In this document: positions 15,080 to 24,653 of the stretch, piece by piece
How positions within the stretch are numbered: position 1 is the stretch's first letter
How the letters are laid out: each line of letters starts with the position of its first letter
Position numbers and translations under genes: made by a program
The notes under the pieces: model-generated
Database searches by the model: none
Seen by the model: only the letters and a program-made list of their open reading frames with translations
What the model was told of the DNA's origin: nothing
Assembly (NCBI RefSeq): GCF_009728735.1
Contig: NZ_CP024636.1
Span: 1,390,863-1,454,862 of the forward strand
Length of the DNA: 64,000 bases
Direction: 5' to 3'
Source of the DNA: Pantoea phytobeneficialis
Lineage (GTDB): Bacteria; Pseudomonadota; Gammaproteobacteria; Enterobacterales; Enterobacteriaceae

Positions 15080-15538
15080 ATGAGTCGTCGTGCCAAGAGC
15101 GCCATTACCCCGCCGCAGGGGCCGCTTAAAGATATAGAGGAGCATGTCGAAGGATTTCGCCAGGTGCGCGAAGCACATCGTCGTGAATTAATTGATGACT
15201 ACGTTGAGTTAATCTCTGATTTGATTCGTGAATTTGGTGAGGCGCGCCAGGTAGATATGGCTGCGCGGCTCGGTGTTTCCCAACCGACCGTAGCGAAAAT
15301 GTTGAAGCGCCTCGGCAGCACCGGACTGGTTGAGCAGGTGCCCTATCGCGGGGTCTTCCTGACGCGTGAAGGGGAGAAACTGGCGGAAGAGAGCCGTGCG
15401 CGCCATCACATTGTAGAAACTTTTCTGCTGGCGCTGGGCATCAGTCCCGAAACGGCGCGTCGTGATTCGGAAGGTATTGAACATCACGTCAGTGATGAAA
15501 CCCTCGCCGTGTTTAAGAAGTTTTATGAGAGTCGCTAA
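15080..15538 (+). CDS. mntR: Manganese-responsive transcriptional regulator MntR
   Basis: DtxR-family repressor that binds DNA when loaded with Mn(II). The 152-residue protein has a basic N-terminus, a winged helix with recognition segment [18 protein letters not shown], and a metal-binding/dimerisation region ([34 protein letters not shown]). It matches E. coli MntR. GAGG precedes the ATG at 15080 by 6 nt. Two MntR boxes lie in the divergent intergenic region, pointing to control of the small-protein genes opposite. ybiR follows 21 bp later. Confidence 0.93.
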   Translation: MSRRAKSAITPPQGPLKDIEEHVEGFRQVREAHRRELIDDYVELISDLIREFGEARQVDMAARLGVSQPTVAKMLKRLGSTGLVEQVPYRGVFLTREGEKLAEESRARHHIVETFLLALGISPETARRDSEGIEHHVSDETLAVFKKFYESR

Positions 15539-15559
15539 CTGTTAAGGCTTTTCGCCATC

Positions 15560-16669
15560 ATGCCCATCGTGCTTCGTTCTTTCATGCGTGATCGCATTTT
15601 GCATTTGTTGTTGCTGTTGGGTGTGATATTGCTGCCATTTGCGGATTTCCGCTGGCAGCAGTTGCCGGGTGCCGTGGACTGGCACACCATCATGACGCTC
15701 ACCGGGTTGTTGATGTTGACCAAAGGCCTGGAAAACAGCGGCTATTTTGATGTGCTGGGCGCGCGGCTGATCCAGCGATTTCAGCATGAACGGGCGCTGG
15801 CGTTGTTTATGGTCTGTGCCGCTGCGCTGCTTTCTACCTTTCTCACCAATGATGTTGCGCTGTTCATTCTGGTGCCGCTGACCCTGACGCTGCGTAAGTT
15901 TTCCCGCCTGCCGATTTCGCGCCTGATCATCTTCGAAGCGCTGGCGGTCAATGCCGGATCGCTGCTTACGCCAGTGGGGAACCCACAAAATATCCTGTTG
16001 TGGAGCCACGGATCGCTGAGCGTCTCCGCCTTTATTCTGCAAATGCTGCCGATTGCGGCCTGGCTGATGTTGACGCTGATGGCGTTGACCTGGTGGAGCT
16101 TTTCGCCGCGTGCCATCCAGAAACATGACGCCGGGCAGGAACATCAGTGGCAAAAACCGCTGTTTATCCTCAGCGTGGTGTTGTACCTGCTGTTTGTGAT
16201 GGCGCTTGAACTGAAGCTAACGGGGTGGGCGCTGCTGTTGGTTGCGGGGTGTTTTTTACTGCTGGCCCGTCAGGTACTGATCAGCATCGACTGGAGTTTG
16301 CTGCTGGTATTTGTAGCGATGTTTATCGACGTCTTTTTACTGATGCATCTGTCGCTGTTACAGCCGCATTTCGCCGCCATTGGCCAGTTAGGCGAGGGCG
16401 GGTTGTATCTGCTGGCGATTGGTCTGTCGCAAATCATCAGTAATGTGCCCTCAACTATCCTGTTGTTGCAAAAGGTGCCGCCCTCCGATGTTCTGGCCTG
16501 GGCAGTCAATATTGGTGGATTTGGCTTGCTGCCGGGGTCGCTGGCCAACCTGATTGCGTTGCGAATGGCACAGGATCGCCGCGTCTGGTGGCGCTTCCAC
16601 CTCTTCTCACTGCCGATGCTGGCGTGGTCGATGCTCAGTGGCTGGCTGCTGTTGCAATGGCTGCGCTAA
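15560..16669 (+). CDS. ybiR: YbiR, ArsB/NhaD-superfamily membrane transporter
   Basis: A 369-residue inner-membrane protein with about ten helices. It matches E. coli YbiR in DWHTIMTLTGLLMLTKGLE, FLTNDVALFILVPLTLTL, NAGSLLTPVGNPQNIL and SNVPSTILLL, the last two being the paired substrate loops of the ion transporter (IT) superfamily. Substrate is unknown; its place just after mntR hints at a link to metal homeostasis, but that is inference. The ribosome binding site is weak (AAGG 12 nt upstream), so translation may depend on mntR. Confidence 0.88.
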   Translation: MPIVLRSFMRDRILHLLLLLGVILLPFADFRWQQLPGAVDWHTIMTLTGLLMLTKGLENSGYFDVLGARLIQRFQHERALALFMVCAAALLSTFLTNDVALFILVPLTLTLRKFSRLPISRLIIFEALAVNAGSLLTPVGNPQNILLWSHGSLSVSAFILQMLPIAAWLMLTLMALTWWSFSPRAIQKHDAGQEHQWQKPLFILSVVLYLLFVMALELKLTGWALLLVAGCFLLLARQVLISIDWSLLLVFVAMFIDVFLLMHLSLLQPHFAAIGQLGEGGLYLLAIGLSQIISNVPSTILLLQKVPPSDVLAWAVNIGGFGLLPGSLANLIALRMAQDRRVWWRFHLFSLPMLAWSMLSGWLLLQWLR

Positions 16670-16691
16670 ACCAGCGAATTCTCTTCACCTG

Positions 16692-16713
16692 AGGCGGTTA
16701 GTCACCGCCTTTT
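16692..16713 (+). terminator. Rho-independent terminator of mntR-ybiR
   Basis: AGGCGGT-TAGTC-ACCGCCT hairpin followed by TTTC, 22 bp after the ybiR stop. Confidence 0.75.
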
Positions 16714-16854
16714 CAGTATGTTATCGCGCCTTTTAGCTGAAAATGCGTGCTTTCACTGTTTTGTAAAGAAACACTGGAATTTGTCAATTTGTTATCTAAG
16801 GTTAACTTGACCGCTTACGCCCGGGGATCGGGGCCAGGATTAAGATGACAATTT

Positions 16855-17994
16855 ATGAGTGATAACAAAAATCAGCCGTCTGTACACGCGGCACAAAACC
16901 CACATCAGCCAGAAGAATCGAACGTCAATTCATCAAATAATAATGAGCCGGAACGTAAACGACCAGGTAAAAAGCCGTTGGTTATCCTGGTAATTGTTGC
17001 CGTGATCATGCTGCTGGTGATTTTCTGGTTCTGGTTTAGCAATCGCAACATTGAAACCACCGATGATGCCTTTACCGAAGGCAATGCCGTCACCATCGCA
17101 CCGAAAGCCGCAGGTTATGTGGTGAATCTGTTGGTACGAGATAACCAGCGGGTGAAGAAAGGCGATTTGCTGGTTGAGATTGATCCGCGTGATAACGTGG
17201 CACAACGCGATCAGGCGAAAGCCCAACTCGGGCTGGCGCAAGCGCAGCTGCATCAGGCGCAGGCGCAACTGGCGTTGTCCCGCGTACAATATCCGGCACA
17301 GCGCGACCAGGCATTAGCCGATCAAGCGAAAGCACAGGCGAATTTGCTTAATGCCCAAGCCGATTATCGCCGGCAACATGCGGTCGATCCGCGCGCCACC
17401 TCACAGCGCAATATTGACAGCGCGACGGTGCAATTACGCTCCGCCGAAGCACAGTTGCTTAGCGCGAAGGCGCAGGTTGAGGTGGCATCGCAGGTGCAAT
17501 TGCAGCTTCGTGCCCAGGAAACCAATGTCGAAGCGCGTCAACAGCAGGTTGAGCAGGCGCAGGCGCAACTGAATACCGCCGAACTGAATCTGTCTTACAC
17601 CCAGGTACGTGCGCCATACGAGGGCTTCGTCACCAAACGTAATGTCCATATCGGTTCACTGGTGCAGGCGGGAACTGCGTTGTTCTCGCTGGTTTCGCCC
17701 GATATCTGGATTACCGCCAACTTTAAAGAGTCGCAACTGGAGCGGATGAATCCGGGCGATAAAGTGGAAATCAGTGTTGATGCCTGGCCGAGCCTCAAGC
17801 TGGAAGGGCATGTGGACAGTATCCAGATGGGGACCGGTTCGCGCTTCTCCACCTTCCCGGCAGAGAATGCAACCGGTAACTATGTGAAAATCGTCCAGCG
17901 TGTGCCGGTGAAAATTGTCATCGATAAAGGTCTTGATGCCAACCATCCATTGCCGCTGGGACTGTCAGTTGAACCGAAGGTGACTGTGGAATGA
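16855..17994 (+). CDS. EmrA/HlyD-family periplasmic membrane fusion protein
   Basis: A 379-residue adaptor of a tripartite efflux pump. Residues 1-38 are polar and cytoplasmic, 42-61 are a membrane anchor, then ETTDDAFTEGNAVTIAPKAAG starts the barrel-lipoyl domain. A Gln/Ala-rich coiled-coil hairpin spans about residues 110-235, and the lipoyl second half reads LSYTQVRAPYEGFVTKR. It would link the DHA2 pump to the outer-membrane channel encoded downstream. The stop overlaps the pump's ATG (ATGA). Drug or metabolite specificity cannot be read from the sequence and no regulator gene is adjacent. Confidence 0.88.
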   Translation: MSDNKNQPSVHAAQNPHQPEESNVNSSNNNEPERKRPGKKPLVILVIVAVIMLLVIFWFWFSNRNIETTDDAFTEGNAVTIAPKAAGYVVNLLVRDNQRVKKGDLLVEIDPRDNVAQRDQAKAQLGLAQAQLHQAQAQLALSRVQYPAQRDQALADQAKAQANLLNAQADYRRQHAVDPRATSQRNIDSATVQLRSAEAQLLSAKAQVEVASQVQLQLRAQETNVEARQQQVEQAQAQLNTAELNLSYTQVRAPYEGFVTKRNVHIGSLVQAGTALFSLVSPDIWITANFKESQLERMNPGDKVEISVDAWPSLKLEGHVDSIQMGTGSRFSTFPAENATGNYVKIVQRVPVKIVIDKGLDANHPLPLGLSVEPKVTVE

Positions 17995-19559
17995 GTGCGA
18001 GCCAGAGCTGGAAACCCGCCAGCAATCCCTGGCTGGTGGCGATCACGGTAACGTTGGCGGTGTTTATGGAGATCCTTGACACCACCATCGTGAACGTCGC
18101 GCTGCCACATATCGCCGGATCGCTCTCCTCCAGTTATGACGAATCCACCTGGGTGCTGACGTCATACCTGGTGGCGAACGGCATCGTCCTGCCTATTTCG
18201 GCCTTCTTTACCCGCCTGTTTGGTCGCAAACAGTTTTTCCTGATTTGTATCGTGATGTTCACCGTCTGTTCATTTCTATGCGGCATTGCGACGGAGCTGT
18301 GGCAAATCATTCTGTTTCGCGTGATGCAGGGATTTTTCGGCGGTGGTCTGCAACCAACGCAGCAATCGGTGCTGCTCGACTATTTCAAACCGGAAGATCG
18401 CGGCAAGGCATTTGGCCTCTCCTCGATTGCGATTATTGTGGCACCGGTGATTGGTCCCACGTTGGGCGGTTGGATCACCGACAACTACAGCTGGCGCTGG
18501 GTATTCTTTATCAACATCCCGGTCGGGATTCTGACGGTGCTGGCAATTTACCAGTTACTGGAAGATCCGCCGTGGGAAAGCAAATGGGAAAAAGGCCGCC
18601 TGAAGATTGATTACATCGGTATCGGGCTGATCACCCTTGGGCTGGGATGTTTGCAGGTGATGCTGGACCGTGGTGAAGATGCCGACTGGTTCGCTTCCCA
18701 CTTTATTCGCCTGTTTGCCGGGTTGGCGGTGGTGGGGATTGTTGGTGCCGTTTACTGGCTGCTCTACGTGCGTAAGCCGGTGGTGGATCTGACGGTGATG
18801 AAGGATCGCAACTTCTGGGTCGCCGGGTTGCTGATGGCGGGTATGGCGATGATTCTGTACGGCAGTTCGGTGGTGTTGCCGCAGTTGGCGCAGCAGGATC
18901 TGGGTTATACCGCCACCTGGTCTGGCCTGGTGCTGTCGCCCGGCGCGGTGCTGATTGTGCTGACCATCCCGCTGGTGCTGAAGCTGATGCCCATTGTGCA
19001 GACACGTTACATCATCGCCTTTGGTTTCAGTTGCCTGGCGCTGGCGTTCTGCTATTCCACCCGCCTGACGCCGAATGTCGATTTCACCACCCTGGTATTG
19101 ATGCGCAGTGCCCAGTCGATTGGCCTTGGCTTCCTGTTTGTGCCGCTGACCACTATTGCGTTTATCACCGTACCGCAGCGCTTAAACGCTGATGCAGCTG
19201 CGTTATTTACCATGTTCCGTAACGTGGCGGGATCAATCGGTATCTCGCTGTCAACGGCGGCGATCACCGAGCGAATGCAGACGCAGTCGGCCAATATGGT
19301 GCACAACATGACGCCGCTCAATGAGCCATTTAACCTCACATTGCAGCACTGGGCGCAGGCGATCCGTGATTACACCACGGCGGTGGGCGATCCGCTGCAA
19401 ATTGCCAGCGGTCAGCTTTACCAGGAGATGATCGCCCAGTCACGCATCCTTGCCTATATCGATGTCTTTATGGGGCTGAGCATTGTGGCAGTACTGTTGA
19501 TTCCTTTTTGCTGGTTGCTTTCGCCGATTAAGAGTGAAGGCAGTGCAGGAGCCCATTAA
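17991..19559 (+). CDS. DHA2-family (EmrB/QacA) drug:H+ antiporter
   Basis: A 522-residue major-facilitator pump with about 14 hydrophobic segments. Visible family motifs: LDTTIVNVALPHI in helix 1 (motif D1), RLFGRKQFF (motif A), RVMQGFFGGG (motif B) and IVAPVIGPTLGGW (motif C, typical of exporters). It sits between its fusion protein and its outer-membrane factor in one operon, so it probably exports compounds directly out of the cell. It resembles EmrB, but the operon place differs from E. coli emrAB and no symbol is given. Confidence 0.9.
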   Translation: MSASQSWKPASNPWLVAITVTLAVFMEILDTTIVNVALPHIAGSLSSSYDESTWVLTSYLVANGIVLPISAFFTRLFGRKQFFLICIVMFTVCSFLCGIATELWQIILFRVMQGFFGGGLQPTQQSVLLDYFKPEDRGKAFGLSSIAIIVAPVIGPTLGGWITDNYSWRWVFFINIPVGILTVLAIYQLLEDPPWESKWEKGRLKIDYIGIGLITLGLGCLQVMLDRGEDADWFASHFIRLFAGLAVVGIVGAVYWLLYVRKPVVDLTVMKDRNFWVAGLLMAGMAMILYGSSVVLPQLAQQDLGYTATWSGLVLSPGAVLIVLTIPLVLKLMPIVQTRYIIAFGFSCLALAFCYSTRLTPNVDFTTLVLMRSAQSIGLGFLFVPLTTIAFITVPQRLNADAAALFTMFRNVAGSIGISLSTAAITERMQTQSANMVHNMTPLNEPFNLTLQHWAQAIRDYTTAVGDPLQIASGQLYQEMIAQSRILAYIDVFMGLSIVAVLLIPFCWLLSPIKSEGSAGAH

Positions 19560-19560
19560 A

Positions 19561-21090
19561 ATGAACAAGTTCGTGCGCAGCGCGCCGTCACGGAGTGCTA
19601 TCTCGCTCGCGCTATTGTTGGCCGGGTGTGCGGTGGGGCCAGATTATCAGCCACCCCATGCACAAACGCCTGCCAGCTACCGTGATCTCCCCTCGGAGGA
19701 AGCGTCAAAACCGTTGTCAGCAGCGACCAACCCGCTATGGTGGAAAAGTTTTAACGATCCGTTGCTCGACAGTCTGATCACCCGTGCGATAGCCGATAAC
19801 CTGACGCTGCAACAGGCGGTGCTGCGCATTGCCGGGGCGCGTGAGCAGCTGGCGCAGGCGAGTGGCGGACTGTTTCCGACGCTGAGCGGTTCGGCCAAAA
19901 TGACCCGTCAGCAGCTTGGGTTAAAGGGGTTGCTGGAATCGAACGGTGTATATAATCAGGTCGATAGCGATGTGGCGGATCAGCTCAATGGTTTGACGCA
20001 TTCGGTGAATTTGTATCAGGGAAGCTTCGATGCCAGTTGGGAACTGGATCTTTGGGGCAAAGTGCGACGTCAGATCGAGATGGCCAATGCGCAGCAGCAG
20101 GCGGCGATTGAGCAGCGTAACGATGCACTGGTTTCGCTGCAAGCTGAAGTGGCGCGAGCGTATCTGCAACTGCGCGGTGCGCAGGCGGTGCTGCAAACTT
20201 TGCAGGAGCAGATTACCGTCGCGCAACAAACCTCAGAACTGACCCAGAGCCAGCAGCGCAACGGTATGGCACCGCTGACTGATGTTGAGAACGCCCGTGC
20301 GCAGTTGTCATCCCTTAACGCGCAGTTGCCGCAATATCAGGCGCAGGAGCGCCAGGCGATGAATGGGCTGGCGGTGCTGTTGGGGAAAACCCCTGGCGCG
20401 CTGGACAGTGAACTGGCGAGCGTAAAACCGCTGCCTGCGTTACCGAAACTGGTATCAGTGGGTATTCCTTCCACGCTGGCACGACGTCGACCGGACATTC
20501 GTCAGGCGGAAGCCACGCTGCACGCGCAAACCGCCAATATTGGTGTGTCGGTGGCAGAGCTGTTCCCCAGCTTGTCACTGACCGGACAGCTTGGCGTGCG
20601 TAACACCGACGCCAGCTATCTGGACAACTGGAGCAGCCACTTTTATAGCATTGGCCCGTCACTTTCGATCCCGATCTTTCAGGGCGGGCAACTGGTGTCC
20701 AGCGTGAAACTGGCGCGCGCGCAGCAGGCCAATGCGGCGCTTGAGTATCGTCAGACGGTACTCACGGCGTTACAGGACGTGGAAAACGCGCTGGTCAGTT
20801 ATCGTGCTGATCAACAGCAGGTGACGGCGTTGGATGAAACCACCGGGGCGCTACAACGGGCTTTTGATCTCGCGACTGACAGCTATCGCCAGGGGATCTC
20901 CACCTTCCTCGACGTGCTGGATGCACAACGTCAGCTGGCGCAGGCGCAGGCGCAATCCACTCAGACGCGGATGCAAACGGCTTTAGACCTGGTGGCGTTG
21001 TATAAAGCGCTCGGTGGTGGCTGGGAACCGTATCAGACGGTCAATCTGCCTGACTACGCGGTATTTGGTCCGGCAACTGAAGTCAAATAA
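19561..21090 (+). CDS. Outer-membrane efflux lipoprotein, NodT/OprM type
   Basis: TolC-like channel subunit of 509 residues. The lipobox LLAGC puts the acylated cysteine at residue 23, followed by AVGPDYQPP as usual for NodT-type factors. Two OEP repeats are visible (for example ASWELDLWGKVRRQIE and SLSIPIFQGGQL). Helices are rich in Ala and Gln. The start at 19561 has AGGAG 10 nt upstream; an earlier in-frame ATG at 19534 would overlap the pump gene and precede the lipoprotein signal. Last gene of the efflux operon. Confidence 0.92.
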   Translation: MNKFVRSAPSRSAISLALLLAGCAVGPDYQPPHAQTPASYRDLPSEEASKPLSAATNPLWWKSFNDPLLDSLITRAIADNLTLQQAVLRIAGAREQLAQASGGLFPTLSGSAKMTRQQLGLKGLLESNGVYNQVDSDVADQLNGLTHSVNLYQGSFDASWELDLWGKVRRQIEMANAQQQAAIEQRNDALVSLQAEVARAYLQLRGAQAVLQTLQEQITVAQQTSELTQSQQRNGMAPLTDVENARAQLSSLNAQLPQYQAQERQAMNGLAVLLGKTPGALDSELASVKPLPALPKLVSVGIPSTLARRRPDIRQAEATLHAQTANIGVSVAELFPSLSLTGQLGVRNTDASYLDNWSSHFYSIGPSLSIPIFQGGQLVSSVKLARAQQANAALEYRQTVLTALQDVENALVSYRADQQQVTALDETTGALQRAFDLATDSYRQGISTFLDVLDAQRQLAQAQAQSTQTRMQTALDLVALYKALGGGWEPYQTVNLPDYAVFGPATEVK

Positions 21091-21229
21091 TCTGTCAGGG
21101 CCGCAGCGGGTACAGTTGCGGCTCACGATGTTGACTCCCGCGTATTCTTTATTTTCCTGAGCGTAAATTCCGTGACCTCTCTGACTTTACCCGCCAACGG
21201 CCAGAACATTATTTGTCCGGCTGTTTGTC

Positions 21230-21301
21230 ATGATGAGCAACAACAACCGGCAAGACGAAAGCCATAAAGAAAAGTCGCTGAACATGCCGATGAAAATGTG
21301 A
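21230..21301 (+). CDS. Possible 23-residue hydrophilic peptide
   Basis: ATG at 21230 opens MMSNNNRQDESHKEKSLNMP then MKM and stop. The stop codon lies 4 bp before a GC-rich terminator hairpin, which suggests the transcript was shaped to end there. Against it, no good ribosome binding site is visible and the composition (Asn, Lys, Met-rich) gives no family clue. A small RNA sharing this terminator is an equally good reading. Confidence 0.25.
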   Translation: MMSNNNRQDESHKEKSLNMPMKM

Positions 21302-21305
21302 TACA

Positions 21306-21330
21306 GGCCGGTGAAATACCGGCCTTTTTT
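21306..21330 (+). terminator. Rho-independent terminator of an unassigned transcript
   Basis: GGCCGGT-GAAAT-ACCGGCC followed by six Ts. It lies 216 bp after the efflux operon, so it either ends that operon's long 3' UTR or a separate small transcript. Confidence 0.9.
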
Positions 21331-21676
21331 ATGTTTGTTTGCGTAAAAATGTGACTTAACCTGGTTATGCTATAAATAAGCATTGCATAGCTAAAAACAT
21401 GTTTTCATCAGTCCATTAATCTTTGTTTACCTTTGTGCTCACTTCTACCGCAGAGACAATATCCTCTGAAAATCGATGCAGGATTTCGCTGAGGGTACAA
21501 GTTGTCGGTGTTAATTTGGGGTAAATAAAGCGGCCCGCCTGGTTTAATCAACTGCGTGATCATTATCGTTATCCCTTAAGAATTATCCGCGATGTAAAAT
21601 TAATTTATTTTTTTATTTGAATTGGGTAATCTTGCCACTACAGTTTATTTAAACCCCCTTAAGCAAGGACATTGTG

Positions 21677-22081
21677 ATGAGTGACGTATTCTTTAAAGTT
21701 CTGAACAACATTCGCACATTACGTGCACAGGCTCGCGATCTGCCACTGACTGACCTGGAAGAGATTCTGGAAAAATTAACTGTGGTCGTCACCGAGCGTC
21801 GTGAAGAAGTACAAGCGGAAGAAGCGCAGAATCGCGAAAAAGAAGAGAAGCTGTCTAAATACCGCGAAATGTTGCTGGCTGACGGTATTGATCCGAACGA
21901 ATTACTGGGTGCGCTGGAAACCGGTAAAAAACGCGCCAAGCGTGCGCCGCGTCCGGCAAAATATTCTTACACTGATGAAAACGGTGAAGAGAAGTCATGG
22001 ACTGGTCAGGGCCGTACTCCTGCTGCGATTAAAAAAGCACTGGATGCTGGCAAAAGCCTCGACAGCTTCCTGATCAAATAA
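21677..22081 (+). CDS. H-NS family nucleoid protein (H-NS/StpA paralogue)
   Basis: Binds AT-rich, often foreign, DNA and silences transcription. The 134-residue protein has the N-terminal dimerisation coiled coil ([22 protein letters not shown]), a linker rich in Lys/Arg (about 82-94) and the C-terminal DNA-binding domain with the AT-hook-like QGR at 111-113 in [16 protein letters not shown]. It aligns with both H-NS and StpA. The housekeeping hns gene normally sits elsewhere, so this is likely a second copy. ATG 21677 is preferred over GTG 21674 (AAGGA upstream). The flanking efflux operon is a plausible silencing target. Confidence 0.9.
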   Translation: MSDVFFKVLNNIRTLRAQARDLPLTDLEEILEKLTVVVTERREEVQAEEAQNREKEEKLSKYREMLLADGIDPNELLGALETGKKRAKRAPRPAKYSYTDENGEEKSWTGQGRTPAAIKKALDAGKSLDSFLIK

Positions 22082-22104
22082 TCTGCACAATCCTTGTAAG
22101 CGGG

Positions 22105-22137
22105 AGCCGAAGGTGACATCACCTTCGGCTTTTTTTA
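22105..22137 (+). terminator. Rho-independent terminator of the H-NS-like gene
   Basis: AGCCGAAGGTGA and TCACCTTCGGCT form a 12-bp stem with loop CA, followed by seven Ts. Confidence 0.95.
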
Positions 22138-22253
22138 TGGGGTAATAAACAACGGCTTGTTGTACCTGGCCCGCACAATGGTGGCATCCCGGTGCCTGCT
22201 TCTGGCATAATGCCCGCTGTTTTTTCCTCCACTGCGTAACAAAGGTCAATGCC

Positions 22254-23846
22254 GTGTTAGTTTCCAGCAATATCACCATGCAGTTCGGCAGTAAGCCGCT
22301 GTTTGAGAATATCTCCGTTAAATTTGGCGGCGGTAATCGTTACGGTTTAATCGGTGCAAACGGCAGCGGTAAATCGACCTTCATGAAAATACTGGGCGGT
22401 GACCTGGTGCCAAGCGCGGGAAATGTTTCCCTCGACCCGAATGAACGTATCGGTAAGTTGCGTCAGGACCAGTTTGCGTTTGAGCAATATAGCGTGCTCG
22501 ATACCGTGATTATGGGGCACCATGAATTATGGGCCGTCAAGCAGGAACGTGACCGCATATATGCCTTGCCGGAAATGAGCGAAGAGGAAGGCTATAAAGT
22601 TGCTGACCTCGAAGTGCAATACGGTGAAATGGATGGTTACAGTGCTGAATCCCGCGCAGGGGAATTATTACTGGGTGTAGGTATCCCGGTAGAACAACAT
22701 TACGGACCGATGAGCGAAATTGCGCCCGGCTGGAAATTACGTGTGTTGCTGGCGCAGGCATTATTTGCCAACCCGGATATTCTGTTACTCGATGAACCGA
22801 CCAACAACCTGGATATTGACACCATTCGCTGGCTGGAGCAGGTACTGAACGAACGTAACAGCACCATGATCATCATTTCGCATGACCGTCATTTCCTGAA
22901 TATGGTTTGCACGCATATGGCGGATTTGGATTACGGCGAGCTGCGCGTTTATCCGGGTAACTATGACGAATATATGACCGCAGCCACCCAGGCGCGTGAG
23001 CGTTTATTAGCAGATAATGCGAAAAAGAAAGCGCAAATTGCCGACCTGCAATCTTTTGTCAGCCGTTTTAGCGCTAACGCCTCAAAATCGCGTCAGGCAA
23101 CCTCGCGTGCTAAACAGATTGAGAAAATCAAACTGGATGAAGTGAAAGCGTCCAGCCGTCAGAACCCCTTTATTCGTTTTGAACAGGATAAGAAACTGTT
23201 CCGCAATGCGCTGGAAGTGGAAGCCATCACCAAAGGTTTCGATAACGGCCCGTTATTTAAAAATCTGAACTTGCTGCTGGAAGTCGGAGAAAAAATGGCG
23301 GTGTTGGGTGCCAACGGTATTGGTAAAACCACCTTGCTGAAAACGCTGGTAGGCGAGCTGACACCGGAAAATGGTACGGTTAAATGGTCCGAGAATGCGC
23401 GCATTGGTTATTACGCGCAGGATCACGCGACAGATTTTGCCGACGACCTGACGGTGTTCGACTGGATGAGCCAGTGGAAACAGGAAGGGGACGACGAGCA
23501 GGCAGTGCGTAGCATTCTTGGTCGTCTGCTGTTTAGCCAGGACGATATCAAGAAGCCAGCTAAAGTTCTGTCCGGTGGTGAGAAGGGCCGTATGTTGTTT
23601 GGTAAGCTGATGATGCAGAAACCGAACATCCTGATTATGGACGAACCGACCAACCACCTCGATATGGAATCCATCGAATCGCTGAACATGGCGCTGGAGA
23701 TGTACGAAGGCACGCTGATTTTCGTCTCGCATGACCGTGAGTTTGTCAGCTCGCTGGCAACCCGTGTGCTGGAAATCAAAGGCGATCGCGTGGTGGACTT
23801 CACCGGCAACTACGAAGATTATCTGCGTAGCCAGGGGATTGTGTAA
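22254..23846 (+). CDS. ybiT: ABC-F ATPase YbiT
   Basis: Ribosome-associated ABC-F protein of 530 residues with two ATPase domains and no membrane part. Walker A motifs are GANGSGKST (first half) and GANGIGKTT (second half); both halves have [11 protein letters not shown] or [11 protein letters not shown]alker B, joined by a charged linker ([16 protein letters not shown]). It matches E. coli YbiT almost end to end, giving the start: GTG at 22254, with AAAGG 8 nt upstream. ABC-F proteins act at the tRNA exit site to rescue or tune translation; the exact role of YbiT is less clear. Confidence 0.94.
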   Translation: MLVSSNITMQFGSKPLFENISVKFGGGNRYGLIGANGSGKSTFMKILGGDLVPSAGNVSLDPNERIGKLRQDQFAFEQYSVLDTVIMGHHELWAVKQERDRIYALPEMSEEEGYKVADLEVQYGEMDGYSAESRAGELLLGVGIPVEQHYGPMSEIAPGWKLRVLLAQALFANPDILLLDEPTNNLDIDTIRWLEQVLNERNSTMIIISHDRHFLNMVCTHMADLDYGELRVYPGNYDEYMTAATQARERLLADNAKKKAQIADLQSFVSRFSANASKSRQATSRAKQIEKIKLDEVKASSRQNPFIRFEQDKKLFRNALEVEAITKGFDNGPLFKNLNLLLEVGEKMAVLGANGIGKTTLLKTLVGELTPENGTVKWSENARIGYYAQDHATDFADDLTVFDWMSQWKQEGDDEQAVRSILGRLLFSQDDIKKPAKVLSGGEKGRMLFGKLMMQKPNILIMDEPTNHLDMESIESLNMALEMYEGTLIFVSHDREFVSSLATRVLEIKGDRVVDFTGNYEDYLRSQGIV

Positions 23847-23853
23847 AAACAGC

Positions 23854-23878
23854 GTAGCGGCGCGATTTATCGCGCCGC
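23854..23878. repeat. REP-like palindrome, single
   Basis: GTAG followed by CGGCGCGATTTATCGCGCCG, a near-perfect hairpin between the convergent ybiT and moeB genes. It may act as a shared mRNA 3'-end stem. Confidence 0.8.
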
Positions 23879-23897
23879 ATTGAGTTGGTACGGTTGT

Positions 23898-24653
23898 TTA
23901 TTTCCCCCCGCACACCTCACAATGCGCATCCTGCGCCACTTTCATCGTGCGGAACTCGGCGCTCAAGGCATCGTACATCAGCAACCGTGAGCTGGCTGGG
24001 GTGCCAAAGGCCGTCAAAACTTTAAGGGTTTCCATCGCCTGCATGGCCCCCATAACCCCAACTAACGGAGCCATCACACCGGCTTCAACGCAGCTCAGCG
24101 CCTGCTCGCCAAACAAACGGCTGATGCAACGATAACAGGGCGTATCCGGCTGCCAGGTAAATACGCTGAGCTGGCCTTCCATGCGAATCGCGGCAGCAGA
24201 AATCAACGGTACCTTGTGTTGCCAGCACCAGCGGTTGATCTGTTCACGCGTATGGACGTTATCCGTGCAATCCAGTACCGCATCATGACGGGCAATCAGG
24301 GTGCCCAGTGCCGTATCCTCAAGCTGCGCATTGAGGGTTTCTAACTGGCAATGGGGATTGATCGCTGCCAGCTGCTGTGCAGCAGAATCCACTTTCGCCA
24401 TACCAATCGTACTGTCACGATGCAGGATTTGCCGTTGCAGGTTACTGAGCGCGACGGTATCGAAATCCAGCAAGGTCAGTTGCCCCACGCCCGCTGCGGC
24501 CAGATAAGGTGCGGCGGCACAACCCAGCCCGCCAAGCCCAACGACCAGAACACGCGCGGCTTTTAGTTTTTCCTGCCCGTCAAAATCGAAGCCACGCAAC
24601 ACGATTTGCCGGTTGTAGCGCAGCATCTCTTCATCGCTTAACTCCGCGTGCAT
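23898..24653 (-). CDS. moeB: Molybdopterin-synthase adenylyltransferase MoeB
   Basis: Adenylates the C-terminal glycine of MoaD so that it can receive sulfur for molybdopterin synthesis. The 251-residue E1-like protein has the nucleotide loop VVGLGGLGCAAAPYLAAAG, the catalytic-region NLQRQILH, DCTDN, and two Cys pairs for zinc (CYRC, CEVCGG). Its ATG directly follows the moeA stop, so moeAB is a coupled operon as in E. coli. Confidence 0.95.
   Translation of the reverse strand: MHAELSDEEMLRYNRQIVLRGFDFDGQEKLKAARVLVVGLGGLGCAAAPYLAAAGVGQLTLLDFDTVALSNLQRQILHRDSTIGMAKVDSAAQQLAAINPHCQLETLNAQLEDTALGTLIARHDAVLDCTDNVHTREQINRWCWQHKVPLISAAAIRMEGQLSVFTWQPDTPCYRCISRLFGEQALSCVEAGVMAPLVGVMGAMQAMETLKVLTAFGTPASSRLLMYDALSAEFRTMKVAQDAHCEVCGGK

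Larger units (their letters stand above)
21091..21676 (+). other. 586-bp gap between efflux operon and H-NS paralogue
   Basis: The left half carries a possible 23-codon gene (21230-21301) ending just before a strong terminator (21306-21330). The right half (21340-21676) is very AT-rich, with runs of A and T, and presumably holds the promoter of the H-NS-like gene. No TTGACA/TATAAT pair is clear enough to call. Confidence 0.5.

Noticed and set aside
15542..16153. Open frame of 203 codons antisense to ybiR
   Set aside because: Low-complexity Gln/Arg/His composition that mirrors the hydrophobic codons of ybiR.
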